From Lepidostoma basale (lineage: Eukaryota > Arthropoda > Insecta > Trichoptera > Lepidostomatidae), in contig JAHDVF020001364.1 of the NCBI GenBank assembly GCA_022606425.2, positions 806,001 to 870,000 of the forward strand: a stretch of 64,000 nt of DNA, given 5' to 3'. Of this stretch, positions 10,441 to 19,799 are shown piece by piece (position 1 is the stretch's first letter; the number at the start of each line of letters is the position of its first letter). The position numbers and the translations under genes were made by a program. The notes beneath the pieces are model-generated. The model ran no database searches and was not told where the DNA came from. It worked only from the letters and a program-made list of their open reading frames with translations.

Positions 10441-10669
10441 CGTCTGTTATTCTATCAATATTTCATTTTAAAAGGTACTATGTATGTTAAACACTCTATT
10501 GGTACCAAATATTCAACTGACAAAGTAATTAGGCGCAGATTCCACAGACAACAAGATTCAACGTGATTCTTCGTGTCACCTCACATGTGCCATTTAACCG
10601 CAGCGACTGAGAGACAAAGTTCTGTTGTCACGTGAGAGGTGACTTACGTCCGTTAAGGGTTAAATAACC
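10441..10669. other. Intron sequence, nothing recognised
   Basis: It contains an imperfect inverted pair (TCACCTCACATGTGCC / CACGTGAGAGGTGACTT) but no gene. Confidence 0.4.
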
Positions 10670-10755
10670 ATCACACCATCTTCTCGAATGGGCAATGGGA
10701 AATAAAATGGTGCTAGATTAGCTACCTATCACACGTCACGAGAATCAATATCTAC
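10670..10755 (+). mobile_element. RTE tail fused to SINE-A 3' fragment
   Basis: A degenerate CCATCACACCATCTTCTCG (the RTE block) runs directly into the SINE-A body words AAATAAAATGGTG, GATTAGCTACCTATCACACG and TCACGAGAATCAATAT. Both are short and decayed. Confidence 0.5.
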
Positions 10756-10930
10756 GATATATATAAAACAAAGTCGTGTTAGTTTCACCATTTATAACTC
10801 AAGAACGACTGGACCGATTTTGATGATCTTTGATTTGTTGGATTTGTCTCCGTCCCGAATAGCAGAACAACTATTAAAACATCGGGAAAAAATCGACCCG
10901 AGTGCATCCCATCCAGCAAATATAATAGTT
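10756..10930 (+). mobile_element. Possible Helitron-related fragment
   Basis: ACAAAGTCGTGTTAGTTTCA, CATTTATAACTCAAGAACGA and CTGGACCGATTTTGATGA resemble a segment common at Helitron-type repeats of insects. This is from memory; no helicase frame or hairpin end is visible, so identity is uncertain. Confidence 0.3.
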
Positions 10931-11091
10931 TAACAGAAACTACTGCAACAATGCTATGTGAATCATTTCGATTCGCTTCAATAAATCAAATCCCATTTGA
11001 ATTACATTCATATATTATCAATATAATTCAAATACTTTTAATTTTTGATATTTGCACATTTATTGAACTTAATTCATTATTAGTATTTATC

Positions 11092-11265
11092 GGGTGGTGG
11101 TCTAGGGCATAGAACGCTTGGCTCCTGGTCCAGGGGACATGGGTTCAAGCCTGGACACGACCAGATTCCTTCTTCATAATACTGAGCTATTTTCTGCTCA
11201 CATTGAAGATTGTAAAATAAATTCTAATATCGTTGATTAAAATCGTTGGTTATTTAAAAAATAAT
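11092..11265 (+). mobile_element. SINE-B (tRNA-derived)
   Basis: The tRNA-like head has a Pol III A box (TGGTCTAGGGC here; TGGTCTAGGGG in the 14 kb copy) and B box (GGGTTCAAGCC). The body contains TTCTTCATAATACTGAGC and TTTTCTGCTCACATTGAAG. The 3' end is AAATAAATTCTAATATCGTT. Other copies: 14295-14398/14849-14935, 56545-56720 and a piece at 59235-59285. Confidence 0.75.
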
Positions 11266-11416
11266 AATTTAAAATTCCTAATAAATAACTGAATTTAATT
11301 CAACTAATAAGTTAACACAACATTTATTGATTATGAGGCGGTTCGAAGTTCGCCGGGTCAGGTAGTAATATCTAAAAATAAATTGTATTCAGTAATTGGA
11401 TGTACAAAAAAAATAC

Positions 11417-11584
11417 CTTCTGGAGATAAGGTGGTGTGGGAAGTAGCGTCCTTGTGCTGTTTGCCTATGACAGTCCAGCGTATCTCTGCTGGAGGGTTGG
11501 AAGGCGCCGTGGTGCATACCAGGGATACAGCTTCTCCCACGCGAGCCTCCGTAGGGCCAGAAATCGACACGTGTTCCGGAACAA
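11417..11584 (-). CDS. Ig-superfamily adhesion gene (nephrin-like), exon iii: first half of an Ig domain
   Basis: 168-nt internal exon with a TTTTACAG acceptor (AG at 11586-11585) and a GTATTT donor at 11416. It begins with TT, completing the Phe codon begun by the last T of exon ii, and ends with one G (phase 1). It encodes VPEHVSISGPTEARVGEAV, the first Ig Cys in SLVCTTAPSNPPAE and the core Trp in IRWTVIGKQ, then SHTTLSPEG. The GPTEARVG and TTAPSNPPAEI-W wording is what I associate with the middle Ig domains of nephrin/Sns-type proteins. Overlapping plus-strand and second minus-strand frames here are shadows. The domain is completed by exon iv. Confidence 0.88.
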
Positions 11585-11589
11585 CTGTA

Positions 11590-11765
11590 AAATAAAATAA
11601 ATATGAATAAATCTTGAGTGCTACATCCCAGTGTGGGATTTGGTCTCCTCCATAACAGTCCACTAGCTTCTATCACTGGTCATCCCTCTCCATTCTTCAA
11701 GTCTTTCTAGTTTCTCCCCGTCTTCTGTCATGTAGTCCATCCATATTTTCATGGTCTGCTTCTTT
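11590..11765 (-). mobile_element. RTE-like LINE C-terminal end
   Basis: The rc encodes KIWMDYMTEDGEKLERLEEW then TSDRS, similar in style to the final DD-x-x-D region of RTE-type ORFs. It is short and decayed. Confidence 0.4.
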
Positions 11766-11801
11766 TTTTTATTTTTTTTATGAATTTATTTATAAAAACC
11801 A

Positions 11802-12060
11802 CAATTAAAGACTACAGGGGATAAACAAGGAATGTCAGTTAAAATTCAAAATAAATGTAATAATGTCATCTAGCGGAATTTGTACGTATCTATCCACAGT
11901 AAAATTTTCATATTCAAAAATCATCTGTGTCATCGACTATGGCCAGATAATTGATTGCTAATTGCTAAGAAATGTATAGACTTTGATTAACTTTATTCCC
12001 AATTTATTCAAATTAACATTCTATTGACATTCCTTGTTTTTCCCCTGTAGTCTTCAATTG
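11802..12060. mobile_element. Non-autonomous TIR element (~259 bp)
   Basis: The ends are inverted copies of about 36 bp with few mismatches: AATTAAAGACTACAGGGGA...AACAAGGAATGTCA on the left, and TGACATTCCTTGTTTTTCCC...GTAGTCTTCAATTG on the right. The interior has no ORF. It fits a MITE. No clear target duplication could be fixed by eye. Confidence 0.6.
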
Positions 12061-12559
12061 CGTTATATGGATTAATTTTTAGATCTTACTTGTAACTATA
12101 TTATGCTTCAGATATATTTTAAATCGGTTTCTATAATAGTAAAACTCCTTGTGTCTTTTGGTAGGTCATTGAAAAGTTTCAGTCAATTGTTGAAAATCCT
12201 TGATTGTCCTGTCTTTGTTCGTGCATTCGGAAAGTGATATCTATCACAGTTCCTGGTCCAGTGTCTGTAGTGTACGGCTAAGTTTTTGATTGATTAATTT
12301 GTAGCTGCTGTCTGTTGTCTCTTCCATGGTCACTCTGTGTACAATTTTCAAGGTCTCGAATTTGGTCAGGTCTGATATGTCCATTTGTTTTGTTTGTATG
12401 TATACTTGTATTGTTGAGGTCTGATAGTTAATGTTATAAGCTAATTTTATTATTTTATTTTGATGACTTTGGAGTCTAGCAATGTCCTTTAGATTTCCTG
12501 TCCCCCAGAAAGGATATGTCAGTCGGCTTTTAACATATGCTTGTATGTCATAACTTTTT
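12061..12559. other. Intron sequence, LINE-like but unassigned
   Basis: C/T-rich minus-strand wording (GTGTCTGTAGTGTACGG, CTTCCATGGTCACTCTGTG) suggests another decayed RTE-like copy on the minus strand. I cannot align it to a specific family here. Confidence 0.3.
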
Positions 12560-12910
12560 TTGTTACTATCTATTAATCTTAATAGATGGCGCTAGTGTAG
12601 ATTGAACTAAAAAAATGTTAAGTGTTTTCCAACATTGTGGCATACATACATCTTCCAAAAAAATTGTCAGACGTGATGGTCGTAAGAAGGGCTGAATGGG
12701 GGATGTTGTATTACATAAAGCGTACGCTTAACCCAACCAATCACAGGTCATAAGTCCTGTAAACGCCTCGACCACCATATTCTGTTTCCAATTTGCATCT
12801 TCGTCTCTATTGAGATACAATTAATCCTTAAAAATGATAACCCGCAATGGGTAAAATCCAGTATTCGTCTACAAGTATTTGTATACATTCAAAATGTTGT
12901 ACAAAATAGT
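12560..12910 (-). mobile_element. Element F: inverted body, terminal arm and forward tail
   Basis: 12560-12820 is the element F body and arm in reverse, ending GAGATACAA-TTAA. It is followed by the conserved tail ATAACCCGCAATGGGTAAAA...CCAGTATTCG, ending near 12910, 20 bp from exon ii's donor. The same order (reverse body, reverse arm, tail) is found at 37060-37469. Confidence 0.65.
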
Positions 12911-12929
12911 AGATTAAAAATATACTCAC

Positions 12930-13066
12930 AGAAGACGGTAAGATCAACTTCTGCTTTCAGTGGGGTGTCCACCATAGTGTTGGTAGCTTCGCATTTGTAT
13001 CTCGCCTTGTTATCAGAGGCGGCTGCAACGAAAGTGTACGTATTCTCGGAATGACGCCCGGTGGCC
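12930..13066 (-). CDS. Ig-superfamily adhesion gene (nephrin-like), exon ii: second half of an Ig domain
   Basis: 137-nt internal exon with a TTTTGTTCCAG acceptor (AG at 13068-13067) and a GTGAGT donor at 12929. Its first base G completes the AGG (Arg) codon started by exon i; its last T starts the Phe codon finished by exon iii. It encodes ATGRHSENTYTFVAAA, the Ig hallmark SDNKARYKCEATN (D-x-A-x-Y-x-C), then TMVDTPLKAEVDLTVF. It completes the Ig domain opened in exon i, although that exon lies 43 kb upstream. The exact phase and domain continuity is the main evidence that the distant pieces are one gene. Confidence 0.88.
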
Positions 13067-13189
13067 CTGGAACAAAATGAAACATAAAATAATTAATTTT
13101 ATCGAAAACTGGAGTCATGAATCTCAAAACGCACAATTTGGATGATATCGGCATGCCTCTGCTGTGATTTGACATTCGATAATGCCCAA

Positions 13190-13372
13190 GCAATGACCTT
13201 CGTGGCAGAGTGGTAAAAGCTCTGACTTTCATACAGAAGGTTCCGGGTTCGATTCCCGGCGATGGCAATGTGATTGTCACACTGTCTTTGGTCTGGTGTT
13301 GAATTCACGTGACAATAAAATTGCGATAGATTGGCTACCTATCACATGTCATGAGAATCAATAAATTGTATA
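13190..13372 (+). mobile_element. SINE-A
   Basis: The tRNA-like head (A box TGGCAGAGTGG, B box GGTTCGATTCC), the CACACTG hairpin and the body to TCATGAGAATCAATAAATTG are present. The tail is the variant ending GTATACAAAATAA. Confidence 0.8.
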
Positions 13373-13414
13373 CAAAATAAAAAAATACATATAAAAGATA
13401 AAAATGCAAGGGTT

Positions 13415-13515
13415 ATTACGATGGTTTGTACACATGGAAAGAAGACAGAATAGTTAAGAAAGTATATGTGAACGACATGAATGGAACTAGAAAAAGAGGA
13501 AGGCCGAGAAAAACT
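13415..13515 (+). mobile_element. RTE-A fragment
   Basis: TGGTTTGTACACATGGAAAG to GAGGAAGGCCGAGAAAAAC corresponds to the HMERM..GRPRKT part of RTE-A. It is truncated on both sides. Confidence 0.65.
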
Positions 13516-13880
13516 TTCCTCTACATATTAACAGTTTATATCGTTCTCCCGATGATGAAGGTGTAAGCCTTCGAAACATGTCGAGAAAAATAAACTCAAA
13601 AGTGGAAAAACAGTGATTTAATTCATAAAAATTAGTCATTTTGGAATTCCACAGTGTTGATGCCTTAAGTTTATCTAAAATTAAATATACATTTTTAAAT
13701 GATTTTTTTTAATTTTCATTATATACAGATTTATCACACTTTCATATTTGCACACCTTTTTTTTAATTTCACCATTATTTTGCCAGTTTCATGCATCACA
13801 ACGAAAAAATAGTGTTTCAATTCGTAAAAAAATGATGTAGCAGAATTTTGGTGTTAATGTCTTAAGTTTTTCACATATTT
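13516..13880 (+). mobile_element. Penelope-like relic (family 4) with decayed hammerhead-like motif
   Basis: At 13550-13583 the sequence reads ATGATGA-AGG..CCTT-CGAAAC-AT-GTC, close to the hammerhead order core/stem II/GAAAC/cleavage triplet but with C3 changed to A. The downstream part (AATTCATAAAAATTAGTCA, TTGATGCCTTAAGTTT) recurs at 13800-13880 and at 8880-8960. Confidence 0.45.
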
Positions 13881-14169
13881 TAGAAAGAAAAAAAGCTATA
13901 ATACACACTTCAAGTATTTATTCGTGAATTTTTCGTATTATTAACGTTGTGTTGGGGTATAAAAGTCATTTTTTCTCCTACACCCCCTTGTAGCCCGCAC
14001 TATTTTATGGTTGCCAGACGCTAAGTCGAAAAGTTTTCTAAACTCTCGGAGCTTTTGCGACGCCTTACACCAAAAGCTCTTCAAAAAGCAGAAAGAAAAA
14101 ATATATATTATACATAAAATAAAATAGTTCTCTTACAAAGAGAGGGCACGACATACGAAATTGACTTCG
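13881..14169. other. Intron sequence, nothing recognised
   Basis: No ORF or known repeat was identified. Confidence 0.4.
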
Positions 14170-14179
14170 AGGTGGGATT

Positions 14180-14294
14180 TTGCAGGTTCGTAATATAGCC
14201 CGCGTAAGGAACACCAGAATAAGAGAGATATGTGAGGTTGAGAATATTATAAGATGGAGCAGACAGCGAAAAAGAAACTGGTACGGTCATGTAG
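14180..14294 (+). mobile_element. RTE-D LINE, part 1 (outer layer of nest)
   Basis: RNTRIREICEVENIIRWSRQ and WYGHV wording. It is cut at CGGTCATGT by SINE-B and resumes at 14936 with TTCAAAGAATGGACACCACC. Confidence 0.75.
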
Positions 14295-14398
14295 GAACCG
14301 GATGGTGGTCTAGGGGATAGAACGCTTGGCTCCTGATCCAGGGGGCATGGGTTCAAGCCTGGACACGACCAGGTTCCTTCTTCATAATAATGAGCTAT
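14295..14398 (+). mobile_element. SINE-B, part 1
   Basis: tRNA-like head and proximal body, cut inside GAGCTATT. It resumes at 14849. Confidence 0.75.
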
Positions 14399-14474
14399 TA
14401 TTTATTATTATTATTTTGTTGAATCGCTCTTTACATCATGACAGCGTGAGCCAAATCGATGTAAAGGGTATTTC
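14399..14474 (-). mobile_element. SINE-A 3' part (inside SINE-B)
   Basis: The rc reads CCTTTACATCGATTTGGCTC then GATGTAAAGAGCGATTCAAC and an (AAT)n tail. It is separated from its own head (14641-14848) by a LINE 3' end. Confidence 0.75.
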
Positions 14475-14640
14475 TTTTCATTTCATTTATTTATTTTAAA
14501 CATATCTAAAGCATTACAGATTTTTTTTCCAATACACTAAAGATACAAGTTAATAACAATAATAACAATAATAAGTAATACAAAATGGATTAATAAAAAG
14601 AGCGAGAAACATAAGATGCATGACAAATTAATAAAATATA
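14475..14640 (-). mobile_element. LINE 3' UTR inserted in SINE-A
   Basis: Minus-strand copy of the sequence at 10270-10440 (TTCCAATACACTAAAGATAC, AAAAAGAGCGAGAAAC). It splits SINE-A between its GATAGCTAT body and its CCTTTACATCG tail. Confidence 0.65.
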
Positions 14641-14848
14641 TATACCATACAATTATAATAAAGATAGCTATAATAGTGATTCTCGTGACATGTGATAGGT
14701 AGTTAATCTATCGTCATTTTATTGTCACGTGAATTCTTCACCAGACCAAAGACAGTGTGACAATCACACTGCCCTCGCCGGGAATCGAACCCGAAACCTT
14801 CGGGGTGGCAGTCAATGCGCTTACCACTCGGCCACGAAGGTCGTCGTT
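14641..14848 (-). mobile_element. SINE-A head and body (inside SINE-B)
   Basis: The rc gives a clean tRNA-like head: GACCTTCGTGGCCGAGTGG and GGTTCGATTCCCGGCGAGG. It is one of the best-preserved SINE-A heads in the window. Confidence 0.8.
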
Positions 14849-14935
14849 TTCTGCTCACATTGAAGATTGTAAAATAAATTCTAATATCATTGATATAAAT
14901 CCTTGATGCTAGTCTTTTAAAAAAAAATTTAAAAA
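14849..14935 (+). mobile_element. SINE-B, part 2
   Basis: TTTTCTGCTCACATTGAAG to the 3' A/T tail, continuing the copy begun at 14295. Confidence 0.75.
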
Positions 14936-15046
14936 AATGTTCAAAGAATGGACACCACCAGACTCCCCTATATTGCATTGTATAATCAGCCTCATGGGAC
15001 TCGTCCTCGTGGAAAACCTCCTAAAAGATGGAAGGACAGCTGGGAA
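14936..15046 (+). mobile_element. RTE-D LINE, part 2
   Basis: MDTTRLPYIALYNQPHGTRP and GKPPKRWKDSWE wording; cut at GGACAGCTGGGA by a CR1a copy. Confidence 0.75.
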
Positions 15047-15530
15047 TCAAATCAAATCAGTTTATTTTCTCAAAAGATATTACAAACAATTTTTATATTA
15101 TAGTTTAAGACATCTATTGAGAACAGGTAAAATATAATAAATATATAATACCAGGAACGCATGAGAGATGGTTCGACATTAGGAATACAAGATACTCTCC
15201 AAAGTCTTTGTAGTATTTGTCTTCTGAACGTACTTTCACGAATATGAAAGACATCGATCTCCGAAGCGATCGTGTTCAGCAGTTTAATTGCTCTCCCCAC
15301 CGGCATCACCAGAGGCAGGTTGGTTCTGCATGATGGGAGATAAAACAGTCTGTGCTGACACTGTCGAAGATAAGCATCCGGAACATAAAGATGGATAGCC
15401 TCCAAGATGACGGTATTCTCAAAGAATCCCCTAATAAGTCTGAAGAAATGGGTAAGTGTGCACCCATCCCTTATTATCTGTAAACTAATGGTCCCCAGCA
15501 TGCCCAAGAGGAATGCAGTGGGACAAAGCC
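15047..15530 (-). mobile_element. CR1a LINE 3' end
   Basis: Minus strand: (TTTGA)n tail at 15047-15058, frame 15507-15205 with MGMLGTISLQIIRDG, HFFRLIRGFFENTVILEAIH, YVPDAYLRQCQHRLFYLP and SCRTNLPLVMPVGRAIKLLN. One of the longer intact CR1a frames here. Confidence 0.8.
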
Positions 15531-15575
15531 ACCTTATTCCTTCGGGGAGACGGCGTGATGGCTAGTTAGTTAGAT
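15531..15575 (+). mobile_element. RTE (GTTA)n tail fragment
   Basis: CTTCGGGGAGACGGCGTGAT followed by GGCTAGTTAGTTAG; only the terminal ~45 bp. Confidence 0.6.
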
Positions 15576-15854
15576 TTTTAACACAAGATGAAAACTACGT
15601 GATTTTTTCAACTTCTGTCATGGGTTTAATTACTTTAAAGGTGTTATCAGGTGTGGTGAAAGGAGTTATATTGATATGGCTTGTTTGCGAGCATAAACCT
15701 GTCCCCGGGCTATTGTGTCGGCCGCATTTAACCACACCTGCCGTTAATATATTAAACGATATTGTATAATATAATATAATCACGTTAACGTGAACGTAAT
15801 GCACGTGCGGGGGTGCTAGCACGTGTGGGGCGTAAATCTCACAGTCATTAACGT
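15576..15854. other. Intron sequence, nothing recognised
   Basis: AATTACTTTAAAGGTGTTAT and an ATAATATAATATAATC run; no known family. Confidence 0.4.
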
Positions 15855-16087
15855 TAAGAAAGGAGAGTAAAATGCGAATCTACAAAACCTGCGTTCGACC
15901 AATAATGACATGTGGAATTTGGACGAGGAATTAGAACAAAAATTCTCATAAGAACCACGGAAATGAGTAATCTTAGATCCATTGCGGAAACAACACCCCG
16001 AGACAGAATGAGAAATTTTGAAATAAGTAAGATGTCAAATATGTTATCTGATGGGCAGTTCATACAAGCCGAGATGCCGGGCTTGCC
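15855..16087 (+). mobile_element. RTE-F LINE fragment
   Basis: KTCVRPIMTCGIW then frameshifted LRSIAETTPRDRMRNFEIS. This is the YGSE-to-DR-x-RN segment of an RTE-type C-terminus. Homologues are at 21235 and 40370 (minus). Confidence 0.6.
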
Positions 16088-16398
16088 TTAACCACCCTAC
16101 GTATTTGAACGTACGTGATACGTTCACTTTGACTGTACCATTCTGCGCTATCCCGCTTGAGAAAAAGTAATGTACCTTAAATGTACGAATTGTTAGGAAT
16201 ACGCGCGTGTGCCAACAACACTTGTGTACAAGTCTTCACAAGTATGATAGTTTTACAAGAGGCAGGCGAAGTATGCATTCGAGTCTTTGACGTTTCGTAA
16301 TTTAAAAAAATAAAATTAATATATAATTAAATTTAATCAATAAAAAACTGCTTTTTTTGCACGTGTCTCGGAAAATTACCTGAAGGTAGGGCGGTTAA
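16088..16398. mobile_element. TTAA-flanked MITE, copy 1 (303 bp)
   Basis: TTAA on both sides (16088-16091, 16395-16398) encloses 303 bp with terminal inverted repeat CCACCCTAC (left) and GTAGGGCGG (right, one mismatch). A near-identical element of the same length lies at 52769-53079. TTAA duplication with CCxCCCTA-like ends fits a piggyBac-type non-autonomous element. No ORF. Confidence 0.8.
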
Positions 16399-16399
16399 A

Positions 16400-16640
16400 A
16401 AATAATCTATAATAAAACGATGTTTTATTTGCGCGTTTCGTTGCATTGCAAATAACTCCGCTGAGATGCGCAGAATTGACCTACGTAAGTTTTGTTTCAC
16501 TCATACTCGTACGCGCCGTATTTTATTTCACTTATACGTTCCATAGGCGAGATGCCCGCGAAATCGCCTACGTCCGCATGTTTTGTTTCATATTTTCGAT
16601 GGGCTTCATATTGGGCTTGCAAAATGTAAAAGAGTCTTTG
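16400..16640. repeat. Two-unit ~85-bp duplication
   Basis: GAGATGCGCAGAATTGACCT...TTTTGTTTCAC and GAGATGCCCGCGAAATCGCC...TTTTGTTTCAT are diverged adjacent copies. A TACTCGTA octamer lies between them at 16504-16511. Confidence 0.4.
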
Positions 16641-16908
16641 TCGCACTTACGTATTTTTGACTTGTAATTATATAGCTAGGTGCATATATACAAAAAGATA
16701 TCTACAATTTTTTTTTTATGGATTTGAAGCCGGGCTTTATAGCACTTTACAGTATGCTACTATTGGATGTGTCACGAACTTCATTTCTATTATCAGAATG
16801 TTATCTGTCATTTACGTTATGTGCAGAAATGTTATGAAAAGAAAGATTGATTTCTTTACGAATATTTTTTTATAATTCATTTTTCGTTGTGAACAAATTG
16901 ATTGTTAT

Positions 16909-17503
16909 TGTGGCGATTTGTGGTGGTTGAGTTGAAAGACAGCGGAGGTTTCAGCGTTTATTGCGGATCACAAGTAATTACACGTAACCGTATGATGTAC
17001 TCGTGATGGAGCGTGGCTGGATGTCGATGGCAGCGGGGCGGAGTCCGGTGGTGAGTCGTAGAGGATGAGGGCTCGCTGGGCGGTATCGTCGAGTGGCTGG
17101 AGCGAGGAGTCGTCGGAGGTTTCTCGTACGTAGACTGGGTAGTGGAGACTCGTGTCTCTTCGAGATCGCGATACTGGCTGACGTTTAGAGTTGACTGACG
17201 TTTAGAGTGGACTGACTTAGCTTCGTAGCTCGGCGTCGGAGGGAGTCCGATATCTCGCGTCTGTTAGAAGTCGCAAGAGTAACTGATCCCCTTGGGTGCT
17301 CGGAAGTACTGCTTTTATATGCTTTGGTTTCGTCATCTGATGACCTGATCCGATGACCTGACCTAGTGACCAACTTGAAGAATTCAGGGCCCGCGAATCA
17401 TCAAATTTGATAATTAGGTCTTGGGTCAGCGTTTTTGTGTTTATTCGTGTCATATATTTCTTCAGGAAATATGTTTATCTGGGTTATGCATTTAACCCCG
17501 ACA
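16909..17503 (-). mobile_element. Solo LTR of an LTR retrotransposon
   Basis: A 595-bp unit starts TGTGG and ends GACA on the plus strand, flanked by the 4-bp duplication TTAT (16905-16908, 17504-17507). On the minus strand it starts TGTCGGGGTTAAAT and ends CGCCACA. A TATA box lies near 17310-17322 (GCATATAAAAGC) and a polyadenylation signal AATAAA at 16962-16957. The unit is distinctly GC-rich compared with the surroundings. The 4-bp duplication and TG...CA ends fit Ty3/Gypsy-type elements. There is no internal region, so it is a recombination-derived solo LTR. The open frames inside it are non-genic. Confidence 0.75.
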
Positions 17504-17739
17504 TTATTGTCTATTTACAGCTTATTTCTTATTAGTTAAATTTCTTCTTGTATATGTAAATACATTATTACATTATACAAGAACACGTGTTTGGTGTCGC
17601 ATAATTTTTTTTTGTAAAGATTTAAAATGCGCCCAAAATGGGCTTAATAATTAATTAATTTACGAATTAATTTAGAAAGATAAAACTCTTTTAATCCGGA
17701 AAAATACGCGGGCTTGCCTTACTGGTTGACCCTAGGCAC
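17504..17739. other. Intron sequence, nothing recognised
   Basis: AT-rich with TTAATTAATT runs. Confidence 0.4.
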
Positions 17740-18000
17740 GCCACTGCTGATGGGAAAGATTGAGAAGAAGTTATTGGAGAGACCATTTAGAGAGAGCGTG
17801 TAAAGTAAGATAAGCTAGGATAAAATAGGCTAGGATAAGAAAGATAAAATACCAATAGACTTCCAAAAAGACCAACTAACAAAATGGCGAGACAGCTGGA
17901 CATCTAAATCTTTAGGAACAGGCTCACAGAAATAACAGAACATAGTCCTAAATAAAACACAAGAAGAAAAGGAGTCCTAGAATATAATACATGACAATTT
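17740..18000 (+). mobile_element. Possible RTE-like fragment
   Basis: AAGATTGAGAAGAAGTTATT and TGGCGAGACAGCTGGACATC resemble the RP-x-RW-x-D-x-W end of RTE-type frames. Heavily decayed. Confidence 0.3.
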
Positions 18001-18189
18001 CGATCAGAGGGTTGTTGTATCAACCACACATCTCAGCCTGATGACGATGCGACATATCCGGACAAGGACAGAATTGTGAAACAGGGTGAATTCTGTATAT
18101 GTGACACCCCATCAGATAATCAGTCGAACGGATCTTGGTGTATTGTTAAAGTTTTTCATTGTTAGATGATTTGACAGCTAAATTGGGTG

Positions 18190-18545
18190 TTAATATTTGA
18201 TACATAATTTTGCAAGCGAGCAATGGAGAGGAGGATGTTGAACAACAGTCTGCGAGACAGGAAGGGAAATGAATGGATCAGAGATAGGACCAAATTTGGC
18301 GACGTAGCGTGCAAAATAGTCTCGTTGAAGTGGAATTAGATCGGTCATATAGCGAGGGCAACAAATGATCGGTGGACCACACGCAGCCTGGAGTGGCCAC
18401 CTAAAATCGGATATAGAAATCCTGGCAGACCATAAGCAAGGTGGTCTTATGACATCAAGAACGATAGAGTTGTGGAAGTTGGGAATGAAGGCCTTTGTCC
18501 AACACTGGAAGATTAAAGGCTGATGATACTGATGATGAATTTCGC
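18190..18545 (+). mobile_element. RTE-G LINE C-terminal fragment
   Basis: Across frameshifts the plus strand gives IRDRTKFGDVACKIVSLKW, WIGHIARATNDRWTT and LEWPPKIGYRNPGRP. This is the classic RTE-type DR...W-x-GH-x-AR...GRP pattern, ending in GGCTGATGATACTGATGATG. Confidence 0.6.
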
Positions 18546-18699
18546 AAATATAAGATAGCCAGAGAAGACGATTCTGGAAGGACCCAATCAAATGGATGGA
18601 CTCAGCGACAATTTAGTATTTTCATGACAATAAATTAAATAGCGGTACCCTGTACATCGATTTATCGATTTGACGTTATGATATACATGACCATTTGAC

Positions 18700-18799
18700 G
18701 AGAGGTCATGATAGATTCCGACTCCGGAGACCCAGACTTGAAAGTACAGAGAAAGGTGTTTTTTTATAGAGGATTCAAATTATTTAACAAATTGCCAAA
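18700..18799 (+). mobile_element. Small retroelement C-terminal relic
   Basis: RKVFFYRGFKLFNKLPNEV matches the FF-x-G-x-x-x-FN-x-LP-x-E ending common in insect retroelement polyproteins. The precise clade is not assignable. Confidence 0.35.
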
Positions 18800-19220
18800 T
18801 GAAGTAAGAGAGAGAGAAAACACAAAAGTCCGGATCGTCCATGTCAACATGTGCAATATCGAAAAAAACATTATGTGCTTACATTATGTGCTAAATTAAA
18901 AAACGGTGGATTCGTGGAACACAAATAAAATAGACAATATGTGCACCATCTAAAAATAACATTTTGTGTTAAATTATTTTAATTTTGTTATTTTATTTCA
19001 TATCATTGTATTTTATATTATTTGTTTTAGATTTATTTTGCGGGTGTTGCACGATCGAAGTGTGCGCGGGAGATACCTATTGGTGGCGATGAGGTTCGCA
19101 ACCCATCACACCGCGTCTCCCGCGGAGCTAAAAGAGAAGGATGGAGTGCCTCATCAGTAAAAGTGTGACAGTCCATTCTTACTGCCTACCCTTTCGGGGA
19201 GACGGTTAGTTAGTTAGTTA
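18800..19220 (+). mobile_element. Element b (non-coding, RTE-type tail)
   Basis: It carries the AAAACGGTGGATTCGTGGAA and CGATCGAAGTGTGCGCGGG modules and a CGCGTCTCCCGCGGAGC block, and ends CCTTTCGGGGAGACGG(GTTAG)n, the same last ~50 bp as RTE-A. Longer copies are at 23085-23905 and 26055-26805. The plus-strand frame 18966-19160 is not a gene. Confidence 0.75.
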
Positions 19221-19249
19221 GTAAGTGAGAGATGCCGGTTCTCTTGCGA

Positions 19250-19510
19250 TCTTTCGTCGAAAATGCTTTAAATATTAAAAAAAAAAAATCATTTATGTTT
19301 TTTTAATATTATTAAGTTTTCATAAAATGTTGTTATATAAGTACCGATGTTTAAAGTTGTTGTAAGTACCGATTTTATTTTATTATTATTTTTTTTTTCA
19401 TTTGTATTTTTTTATATTATTAATTGTTTATAAAATGTTGTTTTATAAGTTGTAGAATGTTTCTGAATTTTTTTATAACTATATTAAATAAATAAATAAA
19501 TAAATAAAAA
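19250..19510 (+). mobile_element. AT-rich LINE-like 3' UTR with AAAT tail
   Basis: Two diverged copies of TTTATAAAATGTTGTTATAT are followed by an (AAAT)n tail at 19486-19508. Likely a retroelement 3' UTR; clade unknown. Confidence 0.4.
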
Positions 19511-19529
19511 TGATGAAGAGAGCTATACC

Positions 19530-19780
19530 ATATTTTAAGAGGTTTTCCACGAGGACAAGTCTAGTGAGGCTGATTATGTAGTGCGATATAGGGGAGTCTG
19601 GTGGTGTCCATTCTTTGGACATGTATCAGTCTCTCTGTCGCTGGCTACTCCATATTATAATATCCTCAGTCTCACATATCTCTCTGTGTTTCTCACTCGA
19701 TCCTTCAGTTTCTTGCCTGCTATTATCCTTATTGCCTGTATCTTGAAAGTCGTCAGAACTTGTTTGGTCCTGACTGCGTC
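19530..19780 (-). mobile_element. RTE-D LINE 3' fragment
   Basis: The rc contains GAATGGACACCACCAGACTC and CCTATATCGCACTACATAAT, as in the copy at 21870. Extends to about 19780 with decayed RTE wording (GCAAGAAACTGAAGGATCG). Confidence 0.65.
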
Positions 19781-19799
19781 TGCCCTTGCTTCAACACCA

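Noticed and set aside
11389..11676. Second minus-strand frame over exon iii
   Set aside because: Shadow frame: only the frame with the Ig Cys and Trp agrees with neighbouring exon phases.
17185..17453. Minus-strand frames of 62 and 78 codons in GC-rich DNA
   Set aside because: They lie inside the solo LTR, around its TATA box; no protein motif.
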